A stretch of DNA of 37,772 nucleotides from Nitrospirota bacterium (GTDB lineage: Bacteria; Nitrospirota_A; Leptospirillia; Leptospirillales; Leptospirillaceae): the NCBI GenBank assembly GCA_021844645.1, contig JAKBTA010000005.1, positions 1-37,772 of the forward strand. Direction: 5' to 3'. Made by a program: the position numbers and the translations under genes. Positions within the stretch are counted from its first letter, which is position 1. Each line of letters begins with the position of its first letter. This document shows, one piece after another, positions 17,858 through 26,466 of the stretch. Under the pieces are notes generated by a model, which saw only the letters and a program-made list of their open reading frames with translations, was not told the origin of the DNA and made no database searches.

Positions 17858-18748
17858 TCAGGACCGTTTCAGGACCTCAAGAACTGTCTGACCAATCATT
17901 GAAGGATTTTGAACAACAGTAACACCCATCCCTTCAAGCGTCTTCATCTTGTCTTTCGCTGTTCCCTGCCCGCCAGAAACAATGGCCCCTGCATGTCCCA
18001 TACGCCTTCCAGGAGGAGCTGTCTGACCAGCTATGAAGCCGACAACAGGTTTTTTCATATGGCATTTTGCGAAGGCTGCGGCCTTTTCTTCATCTTCTCC
18101 GCCAATTTCTCCGATCATGACAATGGCTTCCGTTTCCGGATCATTTTCGAACAACGCCAGAACATCGATGAAATTCAAGCCCCTTACCGGATCTCCTCCG
18201 ATCCCGACACAAGTCGACTCACCAAGACCAAGCTGAGTCAGCTGCCATACAGCCTCATAAGTCAGAGTCCCACTTCTCGAAACAACACCAACTTTTCCCC
18301 GCTTGTGGATATAGCCGGGCATAATGCCTATTTTTGCACCATCGGGTGTAATGATCCCGGGACAATTGGGGCCAATCAGGCGAATGACTGATCCTTCAGC
18401 GTTCTTCGTATCCAGAACGCGTCGGACACGGACCATATCCAGAACAGGGATACCTTCAGTAATGCAAACAATCAAAGGAATCTCTGCGGCGATCGACTCC
18501 AGAACGGCATCAGCAGCAAATGCAGGGGGCACAAAAATCAGGGAGACATCCGGAGACTCTGCCTCGACCGCTTCATGCACAGAGTTCCAAACGGGGAAAC
18601 CCTCATGGGTTGTCCCGCCTTTTCCCGGGGTAACACCTCCGATAATATGAGTGCCATAGTCCCTGCATGCTCCTGCATGATAAGAGCCTTCTTTTCCGGT
18701 AATACCCTGAACAATAACCTTTGTGGAGCGGTCGACAAGAATGCTCAT
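17858..18748 (-). CDS. sucD: Succinate--CoA ligase, alpha subunit
   Basis: Alpha subunit of the heteromeric enzyme that interconverts succinate, CoA and NTP with succinyl-CoA; in the reductive cycle it runs towards succinyl-CoA. The 296 residues show the CoA-binding [39 protein letters not shown] and the phosphohistidine site GHAGAI (His252). It overlaps the sucC stop by 4 nt (ATGA). It is distinct from the longer paralogue CcsB at 26.5-27.5 kb. Confidence 0.97.
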   Translation of the reverse strand: MSILVDRSTKVIVQGITGKEGSYHAGACRDYGTHIIGGVTPGKGGTTHEGFPVWNSVHEAVEAESPDVSLIFVPPAFAADAVLESIAAEIPLIVCITEGIPVLDMVRVRRVLDTKNAEGSVIRLIGPNCPGIITPDGAKIGIMPGYIHKRGKVGVVSRSGTLTYEAVWQLTQLGLGESTCVGIGGDPVRGLNFIDVLALFENDPETEAIVMIGEIGGEDEEKAAAFAKCHMKKPVVGFIAGQTAPPGRRMGHAGAIVSGGQGTAKDKMKTLEGMGVTVVQNPSMIGQTVLEVLKRS

Positions 18749-19935
18749 TTCCCCCCCTTCTTCACCGCAAGGACAATTTTTTCGGCACCTTCAAACAATT
18801 CTTCGGCAACTTCAATGGCAAGCCCGGACGTACGCAACATCTCTCGGCCTTCAGAAGCGTTTGTACCCTGAAGTCGAACAACCAGGGGAACATTGATTTT
18901 GACATCCTGAGCTGCTGCAATAATACCGCCAGCGATTCGTTCGCACCTCACAATTCCACCAAAAATATTGACAAAAATCCCCTTGACGTGAGGATCGCTC
19001 AAGATCAGCCTGAATGCCTGCTCAACAGTATCCTTGCTCGCGCCTCCTCCAACATCCAGGAAGTTCGCAGGAGATCCTCCGGCCAAGGCAATGACATCCA
19101 TTGTCGCCATCGCAAGACCTGCACCATTCACCATGCAGGCAATATTTCCATCAAGCTTGACATAATTGAGATTATATTTTGAGGCCTCGATCTCGAGGGG
19201 ATTTTCTTCGGCGAGATCTCTCAACACCTTTGTGACAGGCTGGCGATAGATGGCATTGTCATCAAATCCGACCTTCGCATCCAAAGCGATCAGCGTTTTT
19301 TCCGCTGTCAGAACAAGTGGGTTGATTTCAACCATACTTGCATCCTTCTCATGGAAGAATCGGACAAGATCCCCCACCAGCTTGACAAAAGCAGTCTGTG
19401 TCTCCGCAGGAAGTCCCAGAAAATAAAACAAGCGTCGCCCGATATGAGGAGAGTACCCTTCACAAGGGTCTACAGAAAGATGGAAAATCCGCTCGGGATG
19501 TTTTTGGGCCACTTCCTCGATTTCCATCCCCCCTTCAGTGCTCGCAATCAGGGTCACTCTTCGGAGATTTCGGTCAACAACCATACCAAGGTAAAACTCT
19601 TTATCGATCCGGGAGCCTTGCTCTATCCAGACCTTGCCAACCTGCCTACCCTCCGGACCAGTTTGGTGGGTCACAAGAACCTTACCGAGGAGACCGGAGA
19701 CAATTTCGGGAATGTTTGAGACTTCCTTTGTGATCTTGACTCCGCCAGCCTTACCCCGACCGCCTGCATGGATTTGTGCCTTGACAGCAAAAACTTGACC
19801 ACTGGCTCCCTGAAAAAGAGGGTTGGTCTTGATCATATTTTCTGCTTCAGCAACTGATTCAACCATCACACCTTTGGGGACAGGGATCTGATACTGGCCA
19901 AAAAGTTCTTTGGCTTGGTATTCATGAATATTCAA
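18745..19935 (-). CDS. sucC: Succinate--CoA ligase, beta subunit
   Basis: ATP-grasp subunit that binds nucleotide and succinate. The start is TTG: it yields [12 protein letters not shown], the canonical N-terminus of the family, and AAGGAG lies about 6 nt upstream. The 396-residue product has [16 protein letters not shown], the VEINPLVLT stretch, [11 protein letters not shown] and the C-terminal [17 protein letters not shown]. It lies 40 nt after frdA and is translationally coupled with sucD, consistent with one frdBA-sucCD transcript covering fumarate to succinyl-CoA. Confidence 0.97.
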   Translation of the reverse strand: MNIHEYQAKELFGQYQIPVPKGVMVESVAEAENMIKTNPLFQGASGQVFAVKAQIHAGGRGKAGGVKITKEVSNIPEIVSGLLGKVLVTHQTGPEGRQVGKVWIEQGSRIDKEFYLGMVVDRNLRRVTLIASTEGGMEIEEVAQKHPERIFHLSVDPCEGYSPHIGRRLFYFLGLPAETQTAFVKLVGDLVRFFHEKDASMVEINPLVLTAEKTLIALDAKVGFDDNAIYRQPVTKVLRDLAEENPLEIEASKYNLNYVKLDGNIACMVNGAGLAMATMDVIALAGGSPANFLDVGGGASKDTVEQAFRLILSDPHVKGIFVNIFGGIVRCERIAGGIIAAAQDVKINVPLVVRLQGTNASEGREMLRTSGLAIEVAEELFEGAEKIVLAVKKGGK

Positions 19936-19975
19936 ACGACGCTCCTTCCGGATGCATTGTCAATGATTAAAAACA

Positions 19976-21598
19976 TCAAGCATTATCGCCTGATGCTTTC
20001 CGGCGATAATCCGGGAATAGCAAGGGCCCCTCGGGACGCTCTACTCCATGGAACTCAGAATCAAGCGCTGACTCAAATCGTTTAACGTGACCGAAACCGA
20101 CCTCTTGCCATGAAAAAGGCTTACGAGTCATCCCTTCCCTGGCGGCAGCCAACCCCACACGATGGCCAAAGACCAAAACTTCGAGGAGAGAGTTGCCCAT
20201 CAAACGATTTTTACCGTGCAAACCTCCTGCCGTTTCTCCTGCCACATAAAGATGTTTGACAGGACTGCGCCCCTCCTTGTCCCCAGAGATTCCACCGTTC
20301 TGGTAGTGGAGAGTCGGGTACACCAGGATCGGATGGGTGGAGCAGTCCACATCGTGCTTGGACATCAACTTCAGAATATTGGGGAACCGTCTGGCCACAG
20401 TCCCCTCCCCCATTTCCCTGTCAATTTCCGACAAATCGAGATAAACGCCGAAGTGCCCCGCTGGGGTTCTGACTCCCCGACCCTCCGAACACTCGCGAAT
20501 AATGGCGGACGCCACGATATCTCTTGTCTCAAGTTCATTGACAAATCTTTTGCCTTCTTTATTGTAAAGTCTCGCTCCGGCACCGCGAACAGCTTCGGTA
20601 ATGAGCATCCCGGCCATTTCAGAAGGGTAAATGACTCCGGTCGGATGATACTGGAAACTTTCCATATGCAAGAGAGGTGAGCCCATTCTATAGGCCATTC
20701 CAAGACCATCTCCTGTTGCCCCAAAATGATTGGAAGTAGCAAATCCACCAATGTGGAGACGACCGGTTCCGCCCGTCGCGAGGAGCACAGACTTGGCTTT
20801 CACCCATTTCAGCTTTCCGCTGTCAACATCCAGGAGGACCGCCCCTGCACATGAACCATCCGGACCTTCCAGCAGTTCAACAGCGGGACTGAACTCCCAA
20901 AGCGGAATCCCCGAATTCAAAAGATCTTCTTTCAGAACCCTGACAAGCTCAAGGCCCGTATAATCCTTTGCAGAGATCAAACGCGGACGCGTTGTTCCCC
21001 CGCCTTTTCTGAGAGCAAGACTTCCATGCGCATCCCGATCAAAAAGGACCCCCTTCTTGACCAACCATGAAATCACTTCGGGGCCTTCTTTCACCAAAAC
21101 AGAAAGAAGTTCAGGATCGCCCGTAAAATGTCCCCCCCTGTAGGCATCCTTCAGATGCTGGGCTGGGCTGTCATCATCACCCAATGCAACCTGAATGCCA
21201 CCTTCTGCCATTACAGTGTTGGAATCTCCGATTCGGAGTTTTGTTGCGAGAAGAACAGATGCACCCGTCTCTTTTGCAAAAAGAGCGGCAACAATCCCTG
21301 CTCCCCCCCCTCCGACGATCAGGAGATCCACTTCAATATCCGGATCGGAAGGTTTTTCAGCTACATCAGGGTGAAGCAGTCGACTTCGGGTTTCCAGAAT
21401 ATTGGCGATTTCTTCTGGAACGACATTGCCTTTGTTAGGACCGACCCTGAGGGTTGTTTTTCCCTCCGGGCGATAGTCGGGATAATAGCGGTCCAGAAGC
21501 TCCCTTCGCTGTTCAGAAGTGAGTGAGGGTGGTTCATCCGTGATAAAGGTTGGAAGACGATCGTACAACGGGAGGGCCGATTTCTGATCCTGACTCAT
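19976..21598 (-). CDS. frdA: Fumarate reductase/succinate dehydrogenase flavoprotein subunit, non-covalent FAD type
   Basis: Catalytic subunit that reduces fumarate to succinate in the rTCA cycle. The 540-residue protein has an extra N-terminal segment of about 85 residues, then the FAD dinucleotide motif LLIVGGGGAGIVAA near 92-105. The position that carries the covalent-FAD His in SdhA/FrdA (RSHT) reads DSNT, with Asn127, so FAD is predicted to be non-covalent. Substrate residues are intact: FQYHPTGV, TEAVRGAG, ELETRDIV (proton-donor Arg), LHYQNGGI and LHGKNRLMGNSL. The start ATG overlaps the frdB stop by 4 nt. L-aspartate oxidase is the main alternative, but pairing with an iron-sulfur subunit argues against it. 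Confidence 0.88.
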   Translation of the reverse strand: MSQDQKSALPLYDRLPTFITDEPPSLTSEQRRELLDRYYPDYRPEGKTTLRVGPNKGNVVPEEIANILETRSRLLHPDVAEKPSDPDIEVDLLIVGGGGAGIVAALFAKETGASVLLATKLRIGDSNTVMAEGGIQVALGDDDSPAQHLKDAYRGGHFTGDPELLSVLVKEGPEVISWLVKKGVLFDRDAHGSLALRKGGGTTRPRLISAKDYTGLELVRVLKEDLLNSGIPLWEFSPAVELLEGPDGSCAGAVLLDVDSGKLKWVKAKSVLLATGGTGRLHIGGFATSNHFGATGDGLGMAYRMGSPLLHMESFQYHPTGVIYPSEMAGMLITEAVRGAGARLYNKEGKRFVNELETRDIVASAIIRECSEGRGVRTPAGHFGVYLDLSEIDREMGEGTVARRFPNILKLMSKHDVDCSTHPILVYPTLHYQNGGISGDKEGRSPVKHLYVAGETAGGLHGKNRLMGNSLLEVLVFGHRVGLAAAREGMTRKPFSWQEVGFGHVKRFESALDSEFHGVERPEGPLLFPDYRRKASGDNA

Positions 21599-22281
21599 TT
21601 CACCTCACATTCGGATTTTAACTTTTCCGGTGAAAGGGAGATAAGCCTGAATAATTCTGCATCAAAATCTCCGGACTCGATAGCTTCCATTCGATGGAGA
21701 AGATTATCCGGGAACTTCAGCTCCTGACTTCCGTAAGCTCTTCTTGCGTATAGCGCAATTTCATGAGGAGCCATCTCGGCTATGCAACGGGAAACACATA
21801 ATCCGCACATGACGCAACTCATTGTCCCTTCCGTCACACCCTTGAAATCCCCAAAAACAGATCTCCATACAGCATCCCTTACATCAATTCCCTGCGGACA
21901 GACCTCTGTACAGGCATTACAATTTCTGCAGGTAGCCGATTCAGGATAAAGATTGAAAAGTTCTTCCTTCGTATCCGCAATGGCCTCGATCTTGTAATCA
22001 GCGCGCTGGGAAGGGAAGGATGGAATCAGGCTAAACGCCATATTTTCCTTGACAAGAGTCTGGCAAGCCAGCGCATTATGAAGATGGAAGTCCCCGGGCA
22101 TTCTATATACGGCTGCACAGGCTCCGCAAACGCCACCCAGACAACCGATTCCATGGATGACTTCATGGCCGGTGTACCACATGGCCTGAATCATGGTCAG
22201 ACCTTCTGGAACACTCCAGTCTTTCCCATTGATACCCACCTTGATCATTTTCGCATTATCGGGTTTCTCATACTTGAACAT
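21595..22281 (-). CDS. frdB: Fumarate reductase iron-sulfur subunit
   Basis: Electron-transfer partner of FrdA. From the ATG at 22281 (GGGGAG 6 nt upstream) it has 228 residues; 17 further upstream codons are open but unsupported. The N-terminal domain binds a [2Fe-2S] cluster through Cys47, Cys52, Cys55 and Cys73. The C-terminal domain has CRNCNACTEVCP (118-128) and CVMCGLCVSRC (156-166), both with a full set of four cysteines. In classical SdhB/FrdB one motif lacks a Cys and holds [3Fe-4S]; here two [4Fe-4S] clusters are predicted. No cytochrome b or other anchor gene is adjacent. Confidence 0.88.
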   Translation of the reverse strand: MFKYEKPDNAKMIKVGINGKDWSVPEGLTMIQAMWYTGHEVIHGIGCLGGVCGACAAVYRMPGDFHLHNALACQTLVKENMAFSLIPSFPSQRADYKIEAIADTKEELFNLYPESATCRNCNACTEVCPQGIDVRDAVWRSVFGDFKGVTEGTMSCVMCGLCVSRCIAEMAPHEIALYARRAYGSQELKFPDNLLHRMEAIESGDFDAELFRLISLSPEKLKSECEVK

Positions 22282-22373
22282 GGAAACTCCCCTATTTGAG
22301 GTTACTCGCTCAAGACACACCACCAGAAGCAATCTGAATGAACCAATGATCTTCTATTTTAATTCGTGTGGGG

Positions 22374-22403
22374 ATTTTAACAGATCAGCCCTGTCATCAT
22401 CAA
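22374..22403 (-). promoter_or_regulatory. Possible promoter of frdBA-sucCD
   Basis: Minus strand: -35-like TTGATG (22403-22398), 18-nt spacer ending in TGT, and -10-like TAAAAT (22379-22374), so an extended -10 promoter. It lies about 90 nt before the frdB ATG and just past the PsiE-like gene. Other spacings in this AT-rich stretch are possible. Confidence 0.4.
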
Positions 22404-22428
22404 CGCCCATGCACCGACAAAAATCGTC

Positions 22429-23037
22429 TCATTGCGTCGATCCGGAGTTTTTTTTCCCGTTCCCTTTTCGACGAACTACTTCCAGGAGCTTCTGGAGTGC
22501 AAGAGAATGAGCGGAGAAATCGGGTCCCTCCTGGCGGGGAGGCTGATAGCGGATTGCAACAAACCGGAGCACAGCCAGAGAGAGAATCAGAACGATCAGT
22601 TCAAGAATTCTCTCAATTCCCTCACCCGAAAACCATGTCACCACAGCTTCAGATAAAAGGAGTGCCAGAACGGTATCCACAATAAAAGTCACTTTGACAC
22701 GACCAAGAATAAAATAGGCCATAACCGTTCGGGAAACCTCCAGAAGGGCCAATACTAACAAGGAGTTCACCACAAGGCTTTTCAAAACCATCAAAAGACC
22801 GTTCGGAACTTGGCGGAAGGCAGCAAGAGCTGTTTCTACCGTTCCCCATATCATGGCAACCACCTGGATCAATAGAAGACTCAGGAGAACAAGCTTGATT
22901 CCCTTCACATACCATCCTGGAACCACATTATGGGTAGACGGTGGTTCATCTTCCCCTGCCCCTGTTGGCGCGGAAGAAACAGCATCGGGAATCGGTACAG
23001 TTACCTGTCCTGGAAGATCCGCATTATCCTCAATCAT
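22429..23037 (-). CDS. Four-helix membrane protein, PsiE-like
   Basis: A 202-residue inner-membrane protein with a polar N-terminal tail rich in Pro, Asp and Glu (1-42), four predicted helices (about 45-66, 81-108, 115-136, 141-164) and a basic C-terminal tail ending in KGNGKK. The pattern of helix 2 (LALLEVSRTVMAYF) and helix 3 (FIVDTVLALLLSEAVV) resembles the phosphate-starvation-inducible PsiE family, whose function is unknown. AAGGAAG lies about 4 nt before the ATG. It sits between a terminator after ccl and the frd genes; it is unlike the heme-binding anchors of fumarate reductases, since no suitable histidines are in its helices. Confidence 0.7.
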   Translation of the reverse strand: MIEDNADLPGQVTVPIPDAVSSAPTGAGEDEPPSTHNVVPGWYVKGIKLVLLSLLLIQVVAMIWGTVETALAAFRQVPNGLLMVLKSLVVNSLLVLALLEVSRTVMAYFILGRVKVTFIVDTVLALLLSEAVVTWFSGEGIERILELIVLILSLAVLRFVAIRYQPPRQEGPDFSAHSLALQKLLEVVRRKGNGKKNSGSTQ

Positions 23038-23096
23038 TGAGCTTCCTTATAGAGAAGATGGGTGATGAATGGGAAGGATCATGAAACATGAAAGGA

Positions 23097-23132
23097 AGAA
23101 AAAGAGCTGACCCCTTAAAGAGAGTCAGCTCT
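23097..23132 (-). terminator. Terminator after ccl
   Basis: Minus strand: AGAGCTGAC (23132-23124) pairs with GTCAGCTCT (23111-23103) around a 12-nt loop, followed by TTTTTCTTCC. It lies about 55 nt past the citryl-CoA lyase stop. Confidence 0.8.
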
Positions 23133-23185
23133 ATCTTAAACCATTGGAAAAAAGGAGACATCAAGAAATCAATCCTATCCCAAAA

Positions 23186-23986
23186 TCAGGATTTCTTGGG
23201 AACGGGTCTCACTCCTGGACCATCATATTCATAGGAGCCTTCCTCAAGACGTCTGAACGGCTTTTCCCTATTCCATTCTTCAACGATATGGGCAACAAGT
23301 CCTGGAATCCTGCCGATGATAAAGATCCCTTTCCCTGTCTTCCAGGAAAGTCCCATTTCGGAAATAACCGCTGCAATCATTCCATCGACATTCAAGGGAA
23401 GCGGTTTTTGTGACTGCGCTTCCAAGGCGTCCTGGATGGCAACAGCAAACTCCACGTAACGCCCGGAAAACCCATATTCTTTAGCCAGGTCAAGAATACG
23501 GAGGGTTCTGGGATCTCGCTTGTAAAGCTTATGGCCGTATCCCGGAAAACGTTTTTTCTTTTTGGAAAAGTCTTCAACAACCTGGCGTGCATGGGCTGTC
23601 ACATCCGTTACATCAGCACCCAATTGTTCCTGATAGATTTTTGCACATTGCTCAATCGCTCCGCCATGGTGGTCACCCAAAGTCAAAACCCCGGCGGCAA
23701 CAGCTGCATTCAATGGATTCCCCCCGGAGTAAACCGTTCGGGCCGAAACCACTGATGGTGGACCGATCCCATGGTCAATACAAGCAACCAGCATTGCTTC
23801 CATCATTTTTCGTTCTTTTTCCGAAGGAAGTTCGCCTTTTAAAACCAGATAAATCCCCTCTGCAAAAGAAACATTTCCAATCAGATCATCCAGGGGATAC
23901 CCCCGTACTACAGTTTTTCCATCCACTTGTCCTGCAACGGATGTTCTCCAGTTTTTTGTTGAGGACCCTTCAGTTCTTTCACTCAT
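23186..23986 (-). CDS. ccl: Citryl-CoA lyase (citrate synthase-like)
   Basis: Second step of two-enzyme citrate cleavage: splits citryl-CoA into acetyl-CoA and oxaloacetate. The 266 residues match the 30-kDa lyase described in Hydrogenobacter and are far shorter than a true citrate synthase (about 370-430). Citrate synthase catalytic residues are kept: His107 in GDHHGGA, His152 in PGYGHKLYKRDPR and Asp201 in PLNVDGM, plus the CoA-site GRIPGLVAHIVEEW. GGGAG lies about 10 nt before the ATG. A strong terminator separates it from the upstream aconitase gene, so it probably has its own promoter in the 100-bp gap, which I could not place. Confidence 0.9.
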   Translation of the reverse strand: MSERTEGSSTKNWRTSVAGQVDGKTVVRGYPLDDLIGNVSFAEGIYLVLKGELPSEKERKMMEAMLVACIDHGIGPPSVVSARTVYSGGNPLNAAVAAGVLTLGDHHGGAIEQCAKIYQEQLGADVTDVTAHARQVVEDFSKKKKRFPGYGHKLYKRDPRTLRILDLAKEYGFSGRYVEFAVAIQDALEAQSQKPLPLNVDGMIAAVISEMGLSWKTGKGIFIIGRIPGLVAHIVEEWNREKPFRRLEEGSYEYDGPGVRPVPKKS

Positions 23987-24053
23987 TTTTAGAAGACTCC
24001 CGAGTTAAATGAAACAATAAAAGGTTAATCAGCTTTTTTAGGGGGGATATAAC

Positions 24054-24090
24054 AAAAAAAGGGCCTTCCCTTATGAGGAAGGCCCTTTTT
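24054..24090 (-). terminator. Strong terminator between aconitase and ccl
   Basis: A perfect 9-bp stem GGGCCTTCC/GGAAGGCCC (24061-24069 and 24077-24085) with a 7-nt loop. On the minus strand seven T follow (24060-24054), and five A precede it, so it is also symmetrical enough to work in both directions. It begins a few nt past the aconitase stop. Confidence 0.92.
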
Positions 24091-24096
24091 CATAGC

Positions 24097-26019
24097 TTAG
24101 GCAGTGCGGGATTTCACATAGGACAGTGTCCCACCTGCTGCCACAATATCGAGATCGCGGCTGCTCAAGGCGTGGGTCACAGGAATGGAGATTCCCTTCG
24201 TCACATTTTTCAGTGTGAGGGGCTTTTTATCCAGATTTGCTGTTTCCAGTTCAAGGACATCTCCTGCATCAATCTTGTCATAATCAGATTCATTGACAAA
24301 AGTGAGTGGCAGGATACCGAAGTTGATCAAGTTTGCCAGATGGATCCTGGCAAATGATTTCGTAATGACACCCCTGATACCAAGATACATCGGAGCGAGT
24401 GCGGCGTGTTCACGGCTGGATCCCTGTCCGTAGTTGTTCCCGCCGATGATAAAGCCACCACCTTCTTCCTTTGCCCTTTTCGGGAAAGTCGGATCAATTG
24501 CTTCAAAAACATACTGACTGATTGCCGGCACATTTGAACGAAGGGGCAGCACCTTTGCACCCGCCGGCATAATGTGGTCGGTTGTGATGTTATCGCCAAC
24601 CTTGAGAAGGGCTTTACCCTTGATTTGAGAGGCAATCCGGTCACGCGTCGGAAGAGGCTTGATATTCGGTCCTCTCATGATCTCAACATCTTTACCATCT
24701 GCCTGGGGGAAGATGAACATACGATCATCAAGGACATACTCGGATGGTATTTCGATTTGCTCGAACTTGACACCCAGATCGCGGGGATCGGTAATCACAC
24801 CTGTTATGGCACAGGCTGCAGCCACTTCAGGACTGGCCAGATAAACCTTTGCATCCTTGGTACCGCTACGTCCCTCAAAATTACGGTTGAACGTACGGAC
24901 GGAAACACCGCCGGATGGAGGAGCAAAACCCATCCCGATACACGGACCACAGGCACTTTCAAGAAGACGGGCTCCTGCAGTGATCATGTTCCCAAGAACA
25001 CCATTTTGTGAAATCATTTCAAGTGTCTGACGGGATCCTGGAGAAAAACCAAGGCTAACCCCCGGGCTGACCATCTTCCCCTTCATCAGATGGGAAATCG
25101 TCATCAAGTCCTTGAAGGAAGAGTTTGTACATGAGCCGATCGCAACCTGAGACACAGGGATCCCTTGGATATCGCGAACCTTTACGACATTATCAGGGGA
25201 ATGAGGCTGAGCAATCAAAGGTTCCAAGGTATCCAGATCAATCTCGACGGTCTCATCATACGAGGCGCCGGGATCAGCTGCATAAGCCCGATAATCCTTT
25301 TCCCGTCCTTGTGCCTTGAGATATTCCCGTGTTCTCTCATCGCTTGGAAAAATTGAAGTCGTTGCCCCAAGCTCGGCACCCATATTGGTAATAGTGGAAC
25401 GCTCCGGAACAGAAAGGGAGAGGACACCTTCCCCGGTGTATTCAAAGATCCTATTGACACCGCCCTTGACGGTCAGACGGCGCAAAAGCTCAAGAATCAC
25501 GTCTTTTGCCGAAACAAAAGGCTGCAAACGACCAGTCAACTTCACCTGGACAACTTTTGGCATCGAGAGGTGAAAGGCTTCTCCTCCCATTGCCAAGGCA
25601 ACATCAAGACCGCCAGCACCAATGGCTATCATTCCAACGCCACCGTTGGTCGGGGTGTGGCTGTCAGAACCAAGGAGGGTCTTCCCTGGCTTACCAAATC
25701 TCTCGAGATGCACCTGATGACAGATACCATTGCCAGGACGGGAGAAAACAATTCCGTAACGGGCAGCAACAGTTTGGAGATAGCGGTGATCGTCCGCATT
25801 TTCAAAGCCTGTTTGCAACATGTTGTGGTCAACATAGGAAACAGAGAGCTCTGTCTTAACGCGATCAAGGCCGAGAGCTTCAAACTGAAGATAGGCCATT
25901 GTCCCGGTCGCATCTTGAGTGAGTGTCTGATCAATTCGTATGGCAACTTCTTTTCCGGCAACAATTTCTCCGGAAACGAGGTGTTCTTTAAAAATCTTCT
26001 GCGTCAGATTAAGCGCCAT
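24097..26019 (-). CDS. Aconitate hydratase
   Basis: [4Fe-4S] hydro-lyase interconverting citrate and isocitrate. The 640-residue protein is the compact form with the swivel domain at the C-terminus, shorter than AcnA or AcnB of E. coli (about 890 and 865). Cluster ligands are Cys297 in IGSCTNS and Cys357/Cys360 in ACGPCIG. DSHTPTNGGVGM (near 118) and GGNNYGQGSSREHAA in the swivel domain are also clear. AAGGAG lies 8 nt before the ATG. Its place after ccsAB fits feeding isocitrate-derived citrate to the cleavage enzymes. I leave the symbol blank because acnA/acnB naming does not fit this subtype. Confidence 0.95.
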   Translation of the reverse strand: MALNLTQKIFKEHLVSGEIVAGKEVAIRIDQTLTQDATGTMAYLQFEALGLDRVKTELSVSYVDHNMLQTGFENADDHRYLQTVAARYGIVFSRPGNGICHQVHLERFGKPGKTLLGSDSHTPTNGGVGMIAIGAGGLDVALAMGGEAFHLSMPKVVQVKLTGRLQPFVSAKDVILELLRRLTVKGGVNRIFEYTGEGVLSLSVPERSTITNMGAELGATTSIFPSDERTREYLKAQGREKDYRAYAADPGASYDETVEIDLDTLEPLIAQPHSPDNVVKVRDIQGIPVSQVAIGSCTNSSFKDLMTISHLMKGKMVSPGVSLGFSPGSRQTLEMISQNGVLGNMITAGARLLESACGPCIGMGFAPPSGGVSVRTFNRNFEGRSGTKDAKVYLASPEVAAACAITGVITDPRDLGVKFEQIEIPSEYVLDDRMFIFPQADGKDVEIMRGPNIKPLPTRDRIASQIKGKALLKVGDNITTDHIMPAGAKVLPLRSNVPAISQYVFEAIDPTFPKRAKEEGGGFIIGGNNYGQGSSREHAALAPMYLGIRGVITKSFARIHLANLINFGILPLTFVNESDYDKIDAGDVLELETANLDKKPLTLKNVTKGISIPVTHALSSRDLDIVAAGGTLSYVKSRTA

Positions 26020-26240
26020 TGCTTAAACTCCTTAATGGAATTGTTACGATTGGATTGGCTATTCCTTCCGGTCATGGAAGGGGCCGATTGATTCGGCTTG
26101 GACAAAGGGGGAAAACAGGTCATCCTTCGAAAGGGATCAGAGACTTTATTGCGACAAAAGGCATCATCGCCAATTCGCATCAATCATCCAAATCAGACGA
26201 AGTCCTCATCACGGCTCACACGCCGCACATGAGAAGGGAA

Positions 26241-26263
26241 CCTGCCCGGGAATCCCGGACAGG
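26241..26263 (-). other. Hairpin in the spacer upstream of aconitase
   Basis: CCTGCCCGGGA (26241-26251) and TCCCGGACAGG (26253-26263) are complementary except for one mismatch, giving a GC-rich stem 22 nt past the small ORF's stop. Only a weak pyrimidine stretch follows on the minus strand, so it could be a partial attenuator or an mRNA stabiliser. The rest of the 266-bp spacer (26020-26285) holds no gene I can support. Confidence 0.45.
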
Positions 26264-26285
26264 TCAACAACTCAACAATTTAAAA

Positions 26286-26435
26286 CTAGGGCCAAGGCCA
26301 AATCATGTGATGAGACACTACAGCATTGGTTTCAGCAGATTTCCCTAAAAATAAAATAAAAAATAGCGTACCACCCACAACGATTGCTGCCAGGACCAGA
26401 TTCTTTCCCATTCCCTGAGATTGCTGTTCTGCCAT
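26286..26435 (-). CDS. Small single-helix membrane protein (49 residues), unknown
   Basis: Not recognised. A 49-codon gene from the ATG at 26435 to a TAG at 26286-26288. Its ribosome binding site GGAGGAGGTGATT, ending 5 nt before the ATG, is the closest match to the 16S rRNA tail anywhere in the window. The product begins MAEQQSQGMGKN, has one hydrophobic helix of about 19 residues (LVLAAIVVGGTLFFILFLG), and ends in a short tail with two adjacent His and a final IWPWP. It sits between ccsB (31 nt after its stop) and aconitase on the same strand. Function unknown; a small membrane or assembly factor is a guess. Confidence 0.75.
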   Translation of the reverse strand: MAEQQSQGMGKNLVLAAIVVGGTLFFILFLGKSAETNAVVSHHMIWPWP

Positions 26436-26466
26436 TTCGAATCACCTCCTCCCGATTAATATTGAA

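Noticed and set aside
23186..23986. Reading the 266-residue citrate synthase-like gene as a truncated citrate synthase pseudogene
   Set aside because: All three catalytic positions are intact, the length equals known citryl-CoA lyases, and ccsAB are close by.
26019..26348. Open frame of 109 codons on the plus strand between aconitase and ccsB
   Set aside because: It is antisense to the supported 49-residue gene's end and has no ribosome site or family resemblance.
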